Under the pieces are notes generated by a model. It saw only the letters and a program-made list of their open reading frames with translations. It ran no database searches and was not told the DNA's origin. A program made the position numbers and the translations under genes. Below are positions 25,349-33,405 of a stretch of DNA of 64,000 bases, piece after piece; the first letter of the stretch is position 1; each line of letters starts with the position of its first letter. Origin of the DNA: Actinomycetota bacterium (GTDB lineage: Bacteria; Actinomycetota; Actinomycetes; Actinomycetales; Microbacteriaceae); assembly GCA_030838475.1 (NCBI GenBank), contig JAUZFP010000018.1, forward strand, positions 24,953-88,952, read 5' to 3'.

Positions 25349-26219
25349 CGCCGCCAGCGGCCTTCGCGTCCCGAAACGCCGCACGTTTCGCACGCCCGAG
25401 GCGCGCACCAGGCTGATCCTGGCGATCGTCCTGCACGTGGTCATCGTCGCGGGCGCGCTCGCCATGTTTTTCCCGTTCCTCTGGACACTCATCACGTCGA
25501 TCACGCCGGGCGCGAATCTCACCAACACGCCCGCGCTGATCCCGGCAAACCCGTCGCTCGGCGCCTACGGAAAGCTGTTTGCCGACCTGCCGTTCGCGCA
25601 GGTCATTCTGAACAGCCTGATCCTCGCCACGATCACGACGGTCGCCCAGCTGATCACCGCGTCGACTGCGGCCTACGCGTTTAGCCGTCTTCCGTTCCGC
25701 GGGCAGAACGTCGTCTTCGGGATCTACCTCGCGACCATGATGATTCCCCTGCAGGTACTCATCGTGCCCCTGTTCGTCGAGCTGAAGAACTTCGGCCTTC
25801 TCGACACGTACGTCGGTGCACTGCTACCGACGCTGGCTATCGCGTTCGGGATCTTCCTGCTCCGACAGGCCATCAACCAGGTTCCGCGAGAACTGGATGA
25901 GGCCGCCACGATCGACGGCGCCGGGCACTTTCGGATGTTCTGGCAGATCATCCTGCCGAACATCCGCCCCGCACTTGCCACGCTCGTCATCTTCTCGTTC
26001 ATGGGCAGCTGGAACAGCTTCCTCTGGCCGTTGATCGTGCTGCGCTCGCCCCAACTGCAGACGCTGCCCATCGCGCTCGCGGGCCTCCAGGGCCAGTACA
26101 TCTCGCAGTGGGACGTCATCATGGCCGGCTCCGTCGTGAGCATCCTTCCCATGTTGGCGCTCTACGTTTTCGCCCAGAAATACGTCATTCAGGGCGTCGC
26201 AAGCTCAGGGATCAAGTGA
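25341..26219 (+). CDS. ABC sugar importer permease, MalG-type
   Basis: A 292-residue permease partner with six hydrophobic segments. The EAA loop ELDEAATIDGAGHFRMFWQI precedes the C-terminal helices, the MalG arrangement. It overlaps the first permease gene by 8 nt, and the binding-protein gene follows after a 51-nt gap containing AAAGGAG. Confidence 0.92.
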   Translation: MVDAASGLRVPKRRTFRTPEARTRLILAIVLHVVIVAGALAMFFPFLWTLITSITPGANLTNTPALIPANPSLGAYGKLFADLPFAQVILNSLILATITTVAQLITASTAAYAFSRLPFRGQNVVFGIYLATMMIPLQVLIVPLFVELKNFGLLDTYVGALLPTLAIAFGIFLLRQAINQVPRELDEAATIDGAGHFRMFWQIILPNIRPALATLVIFSFMGSWNSFLWPLIVLRSPQLQTLPIALAGLQGQYISQWDVIMAGSVVSILPMLALYVFAQKYVIQGVASSGIK

Positions 26220-26270
26220 TCACTGGACCACAGGTACTACCGCACCACCCATCAAAGGAGATAGCAGCAC

Positions 26271-27521
26271 ATGAATAGAAAGCTAGTGGGAGCCCTCGCC
26301 GTCGCCGGCGTCGCGGTTCTCGTCATGACCGGATGCGCGGCATCCGCCCCGAAGGCGGACAGCGGCCCGGTCACCATCACCTACACGAACTTCATTTCGG
26401 ATGGCGCGAACGTGCCCAACCTGACGAAGATCGTCACCGCGTTCGAGAAGGCAAACCCGAAGATCACGGTCAACGTGAAGACCATTCCATACTCCGGCTA
26501 CGCGACCGCGCAGCAGACGGACCTCGCGGCGGGCACGGCATCCGACGTCTTCGACATCGACGGACACTCGAACTACGAGTCGCTGCAGGCCAACGGCCAG
26601 CTGGCCGAACTCGGCGGTGTCGACAGCAAGGTGTACAACTCGGGCCTGCTGGACACGTACCAGACGGCGGGCAAGCAGTACGCTCTGCCGACCTCGTTCT
26701 CCGACGTCGTCCTGTACTACAACAAGGACCTGTTCGACGCGGCGGGTGTCTCCTACCCGACCAGCAGCTGGACCTGGGCCGATGAGACGGCTGCGGCCAA
26801 GAAAATCACCGACCAGGCCAAGGGAATCTGGGGAGACCACCAGCCCGTCACCTACAACGAGTACTACAAGGCGCTCGTCCAGAACGGCGCCAGCTTCCTG
26901 AGCAAGGATGGCAAGAAGACCGCGTTCGACACTTCGGCCGGCCTTGCGGCCGCGAAGTGGCTCGTCGACAAGAGCGGCACGACCATGCCGACGATCGCCG
27001 ACGGCCAGGGAACTGCCGACTTCGACACCAACCTGTTTGCCGCGGGCAAGCTGGCCATGCTGCACACCGGAACCTGGGTGTTCGGCAACTTCGCGAAGGT
27101 TCCGTTCAACTGGGACATCGCGGTGGAGCCGGGCAACACCCAGTCCGCTAGCGCTGTCTTCTCGAACGGCATCGGCGTGTACGCGAAGAGCAAGCACATT
27201 GCGGCCGCCGAGAAGTGGGCGATCTACATGTCCTCGTCTACCGAAGAGGTCAACGTTCGCCTCGACAGCGGATGGGAGCTCCCCACGATCTCCGATTCGG
27301 CGAAGCTCGCCACCTACCTGAGCAAGGGCGCCCCGGCGAACCGCCAGGCGGTGTTCGACGCGGCAACGAAGATCGCCGTGTCGCCCTCGCTCGGTGCAAA
27401 CTCGCAGGCGATCCAGGACGCGATGACCGCGGCCCTGATTGAGGCACAGGCGGGTCGCGAGACAGTGCAGCAGGCGCTCGACAGCGCGAAGGCGAAGATC
27501 GACCCGCTTCTCGCCGGTTAG
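26271..27521 (+). CDS. Sugar-binding lipoprotein of the ABC importer
   Basis: A 416-residue extracellular solute-binding protein (family 1). The signal peptide ends in the lipobox VMTGC, with acylation at Cys22; the mature protein is tethered to the membrane. The body shows the usual two-lobe pattern, with FDIDGHSNYESL and VVLYYNKDLFDAAGVSYP. Its ligand is probably an alpha-glucosidic oligosaccharide, inferred from the two glycoside hydrolases that follow. A hairpin after the stop may raise its expression relative to the enzymes. Confidence 0.93.
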   Translation: MNRKLVGALAVAGVAVLVMTGCAASAPKADSGPVTITYTNFISDGANVPNLTKIVTAFEKANPKITVNVKTIPYSGYATAQQTDLAAGTASDVFDIDGHSNYESLQANGQLAELGGVDSKVYNSGLLDTYQTAGKQYALPTSFSDVVLYYNKDLFDAAGVSYPTSSWTWADETAAAKKITDQAKGIWGDHQPVTYNEYYKALVQNGASFLSKDGKKTAFDTSAGLAAAKWLVDKSGTTMPTIADGQGTADFDTNLFAAGKLAMLHTGTWVFGNFAKVPFNWDIAVEPGNTQSASAVFSNGIGVYAKSKHIAAAEKWAIYMSSSTEEVNVRLDSGWELPTISDSAKLATYLSKGAPANRQAVFDAATKIAVSPSLGANSQAIQDAMTAALIEAQAGRETVQQALDSAKAKIDPLLAG

Positions 27522-27579
27522 GCAACAGCAAGAGTACTAACGGAAGCACAGCACCACCGGTCGGCTAGCGCCGGCAACA

Positions 27580-27610
27580 GGGTCCCGAGGCCACCTCGGT
27601 CTCGGGACCC
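27580..27610 (+). terminator. Hairpin between binding-protein gene and hydrolases
   Basis: GGGTCCCGAG (27580-27589) pairs perfectly with CTCGGGACCC (27601-27610). A smaller alternative hairpin (CCGAGG with CCTCGG) lies within. A weak T-rich stretch (CATTCTTTG) follows. This likely works as a partial terminator or a 3-prime stabiliser, giving more binding protein than enzyme. Confidence 0.65.
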
Positions 27611-27649
27611 TCCACATTCTTTGAGCACCACCAAGGGGAGACCACCGGC

Positions 27650-28792
27650 ATGATCGAAGCCACTCGCGAGCATCCAGTCGACATCGATTCACTTCGAGCG
27701 TTGGCCACCAGCAGCATCGAGCTCATCGAGCGGCTGCAGGATGCGTCCGGTGCGTACCCGGCGAGCCCGACGTTCTCCGCCTACCGCGGCTACTCGTGGT
27801 TTCGCGATGGTGCCTTCATCGCGGATGCGATGTCGTCGGCCGGTCGGGTCGCCTCGGCCACCGCATTCTTCGACTGGTGCAGCTCGATCGTCCTCGCCCG
27901 CCGCGAGCGGATCGAGGACATCGTTGGGCGGGCCGCAGCCGGAAATCCCGCTCCGGATCGAGAGATGCTGCCGACGCGCTTCACTCTCGACGGCGCCGAC
28001 GGCGATGACGAGTGGTGGGACTTCCAGCTCGACGGCTACGGCACCTGGCTGTGGGCGGTCGTCGAGCACGCCCGTCGACACCGGATCGATCTCGACCGCT
28101 GGGCGCCAGCCCTCGTTCTCACCGTCGACTACCTGCTCAGCTCGTGGAGCCGCCCGTGCTTCGACTGGTGGGAGGAGAGCGCCGACCGTGTGCATGTCTC
28201 TACTCTCGGCTGCATCTCGGCAGGCCTCCGCTCGGTGGCGGGCAGCGACGTGATCGACCCGACGCGCCTCGCACAGTCCACCGCAGTGGTAGACGAGATC
28301 GTCGCCACGATACGGGAGCGCGGGAGCAGCGACGGCCATCTGACGAAGTGGCTCGGTTCGACGGATGTTGACGCCAGCCTGCTCGCGATGATCAGCCCGC
28401 TCGACGTCGTCCCGGTGTCTGACCCGCTCGGGCTCAATACGGTCGCGACGATCGAGCGCGATCTCGCGCAGGATGGTGGAGTGCATCGCTATCGGCGGGA
28501 TACGTTCTTCGGCGGCGGCCAGTGGCCACTGCTCACCTGCTTCCTCGGTCTTGCGGATGCCGCGCGGGGATCCCACGACCTGGCCATGGATCGGCTGCGC
28601 TGGGCCGCGTCGACCGCCGACGCGGATGAACAGCTCCCCGAGCAGGTCGGCTGGCACCTGCTCGACCCGACTCGAGTGGACGAGTGGACCGCCAAGTGGG
28701 GTCCCGTCGCGCGCCCGCTGTTGTGGAGCCACGCGATGTATGTGCGCTTGGCGGTCGAACTCGGCGTGACCAAGGTTGGGCGGGCGGCATGA
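27650..28792 (+). CDS. GH15-like glucoamylase / isomaltose-type glucosidase
   Basis: A 380-residue cytoplasmic alpha/alpha-barrel enzyme of the glycoside hydrolase 15 type. Signature segments are YRGYSWFRDGAF, DFQLDGYGTWLWAV, the catalytic acid region FDWWEES (Glu175 or Glu176) and a late LPEQVGWHLLDPTR holding the second carboxylate. It lacks a signal peptide and starch-binding modules, so it would release glucose from imported short alpha-glucans such as isomalto-oligosaccharides. The ATG follows GGGGAG, and its stop overlaps the GH31 start by 4 nt. Confidence 0.85.
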   Translation: MIEATREHPVDIDSLRALATSSIELIERLQDASGAYPASPTFSAYRGYSWFRDGAFIADAMSSAGRVASATAFFDWCSSIVLARRERIEDIVGRAAAGNPAPDREMLPTRFTLDGADGDDEWWDFQLDGYGTWLWAVVEHARRHRIDLDRWAPALVLTVDYLLSSWSRPCFDWWEESADRVHVSTLGCISAGLRSVAGSDVIDPTRLAQSTAVVDEIVATIRERGSSDGHLTKWLGSTDVDASLLAMISPLDVVPVSDPLGLNTVATIERDLAQDGGVHRYRRDTFFGGGQWPLLTCFLGLADAARGSHDLAMDRLRWAASTADADEQLPEQVGWHLLDPTRVDEWTAKWGPVARPLLWSHAMYVRLAVELGVTKVGRAA

Positions 28793-31011
28793 TCCGCCAC
28801 CGACCGTTCGGGTCCGGGCATCCGTACTCCGTCGACACCGAGCAGCGATTTCCGATCGACCCGATCGCGGGCGAGCCGGTCGCGCTGGGCGTGAGAACGT
28901 CGTCGGATGTCACGACCGTATCTGTCGAAATTCAACGCGACGGCGCCTCGGAGACTCACGAGTTGCGGCCGACCGCGCGGCAGTCGCGCGGCCAGGTCGT
29001 CGATGGCGGTCACCTCGCATCCGCGCAGGCACGGCTCGCACGTGCGTCGGGAGGCTGGCAGCTCACGCTCGACGATCTCGTGGCCGGTGAGCGAGTGCGC
29101 TACCGGTTTGAGGCCCAGGGCGTTCGCACCGAGCGAACCAGATGGTTCGAGTTCCGGGCATCGGCGTGGGAGCCAAGCCCAACAGCGATCGCGACCGTCG
29201 GGGCGAATCGGGTCGTCGCGGGGTCGGTGCTCGTGTTGAGCGACGGCGAGCGAGCCCATCGCGTGCGGTTTGCGCTGCCCCTCGGGGCGGGAGAGCACAT
29301 CACGGGGTTAGGCGAGCGGTTCGACGCGCTCGACCACCGCGGCAGCCGACTCGACTCCGCGGTGTTCGAGCAGTACAAGAGCCAGGGTGCCGAACGAAAG
29401 ACCTACCTCCCCATGCCGTTCGCCCACGTGGTCGGCGGCGAGGGGTGGGGATTCCACGTGCGTACCTCGCGCCGAGTCTGGTTCGATCTCGGGGCATCCG
29501 ACGTCGACCGTGTGTGTGTCGAGATCGAGGTGGATGCCGCGGCCGACAACATCGCCGCGGAGGTCGCGTTCTATGACGGCTCGCCGCGCGAGGTGCTCGA
29601 TGCGTTCCTGTGGGACGTCGGGCGCCCGAAGGAGCTGCCCCCGTGGGTGTTCCGGTTGTGGGCCAGCGCGAACGAGTGGAACACGCAGGCCGAAGTGCTC
29701 AGGCAGGTCGAACTGCATCACGAGCACGACATTCCGGTCGGCTCGGTCGTGATCGAGGCGTGGAGCGACGAGAGCACGTTCACCGCCTGGCGAGACGCCG
29801 GATACACACCGACCGGCGACGGGTCGCCCCTGCACCTCGACGACTTCACCTTTCCGGCGGACGGAGCCTGGCCCGACCCCAAGGCGATGACCGACGAGCT
29901 TCACGCCCGCGACATTCGGCTCCACCTCTGGCAGATTCCGCTTCTCAAGATGCGACCGCATCCGAAGGGGCAGGCGGCGGCGGATGCGGAGGCGGCCGTT
30001 CGCGAGAACGTGCTCATCCGCGAGGTTGCCCCCGACGGATCGCTCCGTCCGTACCGCAACCGTGGCTGGTGGTTCCCGCTCGGGCTGATGCCGGACCTCA
30101 CCGATGCTCGCGCCGCCAGATGGTGGGCCGAGAAGCGGCGGTACCTCGTCGAGGAAATCGGCATCGATGGCTTCAAGACGGATGGCGGGGAGCACGCGTG
30201 GGGGCGCGACCTGCGCTACCTCGACGGTAAACACGGAGACGAGGGCAACAACCTGTTTCCGGTCTCCTACGCGAAGGCGTTCGGCGATCTCCTCGAGTCC
30301 GCGGGCAAGGCCCCGGTGACCTTCAGCCGGGCAGGCTTCACGGGCAGCCAGGCCCACGGGGCGTACTGGGCCGGAGACGAGAACTCGACCTGGGATGCCT
30401 TCCGCTGGTCGATGCTGGCGGGGCTTTCCGCCGCATCCAGTGGGGTCGTCTACTGGGGGTGGGACATCGCCGGCTTCTCCGGCGATGTCCCCGGAAGCGA
30501 GCTCTATCTGCGGGCGGCGGCGGCATCCGCGTTCGTCCCGATCATGCAGTACCACTCCGAGTTCAATCACCACCGGCTACCCCTGCGGGACCGCACGCCG
30601 TGGAACATCGCCAATCGAAGCGGCGACGAGCGCGTGCTGCCGGTATTCCGCAGGTTCGCGAAACTGCGCGAGAGGCTTGTGCCGTATCTCGTTGCCGAGA
30701 CAGGCAAGACGATCGCAACGAGCGCCCCTCTGATGCGACCGCTGTACTTTGATCACCCCGACGACGAGCGGGTCTGGGAGCATCCGGTGCAGTGGATGCT
30801 CGGTGACTCGATCCTCGTCGCGCCGGTGCTCGAGCCGGGTGCCACATCCTGGACCGTGTATCTGCCCGAGGGCGAATGGGTTGACGCGTTCACGGGCGAA
30901 CCGGCGGCAGCCGGAGTGTTCGCCCGCCGGACACCGATCGACGAGATCCCCGTCTTCGTCAGAGCGCAGGACTGGCCAACCCTTCGCCAGGTGTTCGAGG
31001 GCCACTCGTGA
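28789..31011 (+). CDS. GH31 alpha-glucosidase
   Basis: A 740-residue glycoside hydrolase 31. The barrel has the catalytic nucleophile Asp465 in GIDGFKTDGGEHAW and the acid/base Asp530 in YWAGDENSTW. The N-terminal beta-sandwich (LGAGEHITGLGERF) and the C-terminal beta domain are present. There is no export signal. Substrate preference (alpha-1,4, alpha-1,6 or alpha-xyloside) cannot be fixed from sequence. ATG 28789 is chosen because it overlaps the GH15 stop (ATGA). With GH15 and the ABC importer it completes a catabolic route for imported alpha-glucosides. Confidence 0.92.
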   Translation: MIRHRPFGSGHPYSVDTEQRFPIDPIAGEPVALGVRTSSDVTTVSVEIQRDGASETHELRPTARQSRGQVVDGGHLASAQARLARASGGWQLTLDDLVAGERVRYRFEAQGVRTERTRWFEFRASAWEPSPTAIATVGANRVVAGSVLVLSDGERAHRVRFALPLGAGEHITGLGERFDALDHRGSRLDSAVFEQYKSQGAERKTYLPMPFAHVVGGEGWGFHVRTSRRVWFDLGASDVDRVCVEIEVDAAADNIAAEVAFYDGSPREVLDAFLWDVGRPKELPPWVFRLWASANEWNTQAEVLRQVELHHEHDIPVGSVVIEAWSDESTFTAWRDAGYTPTGDGSPLHLDDFTFPADGAWPDPKAMTDELHARDIRLHLWQIPLLKMRPHPKGQAAADAEAAVRENVLIREVAPDGSLRPYRNRGWWFPLGLMPDLTDARAARWWAEKRRYLVEEIGIDGFKTDGGEHAWGRDLRYLDGKHGDEGNNLFPVSYAKAFGDLLESAGKAPVTFSRAGFTGSQAHGAYWAGDENSTWDAFRWSMLAGLSAASSGVVYWGWDIAGFSGDVPGSELYLRAAAASAFVPIMQYHSEFNHHRLPLRDRTPWNIANRSGDERVLPVFRRFAKLRERLVPYLVAETGKTIATSAPLMRPLYFDHPDDERVWEHPVQWMLGDSILVAPVLEPGATSWTVYLPEGEWVDAFTGEPAAAGVFARRTPIDEIPVFVRAQDWPTLRQVFEGHS

Positions 31012-31068
31012 TGAATTGGACTGCGTAACTTGAAGCGCGGTGGGGGCGTGATTCCCTAGGCTGGCTCC

Positions 31069-32259
31069 ATCATTCAGCCAATCGTCGCCGGTTTCGTCGG
31101 TGCCCTCACCGGATTCGCAAGCGCCTTCGTGCTGGTGCTCGCGGGCCTCCGCGCGGTCGGCGCGACCCCAGCAGAGGCGGCCTCCGGGCTCCTGACGCTG
31201 TGCATCTGCCAGGCCATCATCGCCATCGTGCTAAGCCTGAGGTTTCGCATCCCGCTGTCGTTCGCCTGGTCGACGCCGGGCGCGGCGCTGCTGATCGCCG
31301 CCCATTCGACCACACACAACTTTTCCGCGGCGGTCGGCGCGTTCATCGTGTGTGGTCTTCTCATCGCCATCACGGGGTTCTGGCCGGCGCTGACGCGGGC
31401 GATCACGCGCATCCCGACGCCGCTGGCGAGCGCGCTGCTCGCGGGCATACTCTTTCCGATCTGTCTCGCGCCCGTCGAGGCGTCGGTGAAACTTCCGCTG
31501 CTGGCTCTGCCGATCGTCCTGGTCTGGCTCATCCTGTTCGGGCTCGCCCCACGCTGGGCAGTCCCTGGCGCGCTCGTGGTCACGATCATCGTGGTTGGAA
31601 TCAGCGCGGGAACGGGGTGGCTGCACGGCAGCCTGGTGGCGCCGCAGCTGAGCTTCGTGCCGCCCACTTTTCAGCCGCTCGTCATCGTGAGCCTCGGCAT
31701 TCCGCTCTACCTGGTCACGATGGCCGGACAAAACGTTCCCGGTTTCGCCGTGTTGAAGACGTTCGGGTACGACGATCCGCCAGCGCGCACCATCCTCGTG
31801 GGCTCGGGCCTGCTGAGCGCCGGTGGGGCGCTATTCGGTGCGCACGTGATCAACCTCGCCGCGCTGAGCGCCGCGATCATGGCGGGACCCGACTCGCACA
31901 CCGACCGCTCGAAGCGCTGGATTGCGAGTGTCACCGGGGGAGCGGTCTACGTGCTGCTCGGCCTGGCCGCTGGACTTGCTGCGTCGCTCGTCCTGGTGAC
32001 CCCACCGCTGCTCATCACGACGGTCGCGGGACTGGCCATGCTCGGCGCGTTCGTCGCGGCGGTCGCAGCATCCCTGGAGGATCCGAACAACCGTGTGGTC
32101 GCCATCATTACGTTCCTGGTCGTCGCATCCGGGATCGTCATCGTCGGTATCGGTTCGCCGTTCTGGGGGCTCCTGGTCGGCGGAATTGTCATGCTCTGGC
32201 TGACCTGGCACCGCCGTCGTCGCGAGCGCAGGCTCGCCGCCGCCACCCCGATGGAATGA
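31069..32259 (+). CDS. BenE-type transporter lacking a normal start codon
   Basis: A 396-residue membrane transporter of the benzoate/H+ symporter (BenE) family with about 12 hydrophobic segments. The conserved N-terminus IQPIVAGFVGALTGFASAF is encoded from 31072, but the frame is closed by a stop at 31057-31059 and no ATG, GTG or TTG lies before that region. A TAGGCT -10 box sits at 31057-31062, exactly 12 nt before ATC at 31069, the spacing seen at leaderless starts elsewhere in the window. Either a non-standard start (ATC/ATT) is used, or an ATG was lost, leaving GTG 31129, which would cut the first helix. Benzoate as substrate is family-based only. Confidence 0.75.
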   Translation: MIQPIVAGFVGALTGFASAFVLVLAGLRAVGATPAEAASGLLTLCICQAIIAIVLSLRFRIPLSFAWSTPGAALLIAAHSTTHNFSAAVGAFIVCGLLIAITGFWPALTRAITRIPTPLASALLAGILFPICLAPVEASVKLPLLALPIVLVWLILFGLAPRWAVPGALVVTIIVVGISAGTGWLHGSLVAPQLSFVPPTFQPLVIVSLGIPLYLVTMAGQNVPGFAVLKTFGYDDPPARTILVGSGLLSAGGALFGAHVINLAALSAAIMAGPDSHTDRSKRWIASVTGGAVYVLLGLAAGLAASLVLVTPPLLITTVAGLAMLGAFVAAVAASLEDPNNRVVAIITFLVVASGIVIVGIGSPFWGLLVGGIVMLWLTWHRRRRERRLAAATPME

Positions 32260-32287
32260 CAGGGGCATCGACAGGGTTGAGTCTCGG

Positions 32288-33298
32288 GTGAGAACGCTCG
32301 CCGAAATCCCCCTGTCCGTGCTCGACCTCGCCTCCGTCTACGACGGGATGACCCACGCCGAGGCAATCGCGCAGACCATCGAAGCGGCGAGGGTCGCGGA
32401 CGACCTCCGCTACCAGCGCTTCTGGGTCGCCGAACATCACGGGATGCCCGCCGTCGCCAGCTCAGCGCCCGCGGTCCTGATCGGCGCGATCGCCGACGCA
32501 ACGACTCGGATTCGGGTTGGCTCGGGCGGCGTGATGCTCCCCAACCACTCGTCGATGGTGATCGCGGAGCAGTTCGGAACGCTCGTCGCCCTGCACGGCG
32601 ACCGCATCGACCTGGGGCTCGGCCGCGCGCCCGGTACCGACCAGCTCACCGCATCCATTCTTCGACGCAACATCGGCGCGGAGTCCGTGGACGACTTCCC
32701 CAACCAGGTGATCGAGCTGCTCGCCTTCTTCGGAAGCATCGACCCGCTCGAGAACGGTCTCGGAGCGCAACCGGCCGCGCATCCTGGCCTCGGTGACTCG
32801 CCGGAAATGTGGCTGCTCGGGTCGAGCGGATTCAGCGCCCGACTGGCCGGACTGCTCGGACTGCCGTTCGCCTTCGCCCACCACTTCGCCGGCGGGGACA
32901 ACACTCCCGAGGCGTTTCGGCTCTATCGCGAGAGCTTCGAGCCATCCAACGTGCTTTCGGAGCCGCACTCGATGGTGGCCATCGCCGCACTCGTCGCCGA
33001 CAGCCAGGCGGATGCCGACCGGCTCGCGCTCCCCAACGGTCTCTACTTCAGCCGGCTCCGCTCCGGAGCGCGGCCCGGTCGCATCCCGACCCTCGCCGAG
33101 GCGGAGGCACACGACTGGACGGTCGCCGAACTCGACTTCGTCCGCACGCGCAACGAGCAGCAGGCCATCGGCGACCTCGCCCACGTCACCGGGCGGATCG
33201 AATCCCTGGCCGAGTCGACCGTTGCCGACGAGGTGATCGTCGTGCCGCAGGGCCCGGATCTCGCCACCAAGCTCCGAACCCTGCGTGCTCTCAGTTAG
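32288..33298 (+). CDS. LLM-class flavin-dependent oxidoreductase
   Basis: A 336-residue luciferase-like monooxygenase of the MsnO8 type. It has PLSVLDLASVYDG, FWVAEHHGMPAVASSAP, RIRVGSGGVMLPNHSSMVIA and LGLGRAPGTD, all standard for this group. It would use reduced FMN or F420; the natural substrate is unknown. The start is GTG 32288, 28 nt after the transporter gene. It converges with the M3 peptidase gene across a strong inverted repeat. Confidence 0.9.
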   Translation: MRTLAEIPLSVLDLASVYDGMTHAEAIAQTIEAARVADDLRYQRFWVAEHHGMPAVASSAPAVLIGAIADATTRIRVGSGGVMLPNHSSMVIAEQFGTLVALHGDRIDLGLGRAPGTDQLTASILRRNIGAESVDDFPNQVIELLAFFGSIDPLENGLGAQPAAHPGLGDSPEMWLLGSSGFSARLAGLLGLPFAFAHHFAGGDNTPEAFRLYRESFEPSNVLSEPHSMVAIAALVADSQADADRLALPNGLYFSRLRSGARPGRIPTLAEAEAHDWTVAELDFVRTRNEQQAIGDLAHVTGRIESLAESTVADEVIVVPQGPDLATKLRTLRALS

Positions 33299-33305
33299 CG
33301 AATTC

Positions 33306-33399
33306 GTGATGGGTGGCGGGAGAAACTGTCCGATGGGCGGCATTACAACTCCGCCCATCCATCACTTTCTCCCGCCACCCAGTGCAGTTTCTCCCGCCA
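33306..33399. repeat. Nested inverted repeats between convergent genes
   Basis: GGGTGGCGGGAGAAA (33311-33325) pairs with 33366-33380; inside it GATGGGCGG (33332-33340) pairs with CCGCCCATC (33351-33359); and GTGATGG (33306-33312) can pair instead with CCATCAC (33359-33365). TTTCTCCCGCCA is repeated at 33366-33377 and 33388-33399. The position 8 nt after one gene and 7 nt before the end of the other suits a bidirectional terminator, though the extra copy and alternate pairings suggest a repeat element. Confidence 0.7.
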
Positions 33400-33405
33400 A
33401 CGCGG

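Noticed and set aside
31200..32291. 363-codon plus-strand frame overlapping the BenE-like gene
   Set aside because: The BenE frame gives a hydrophobic protein with family motifs; this alternative frame is His/Arg-rich without structure.
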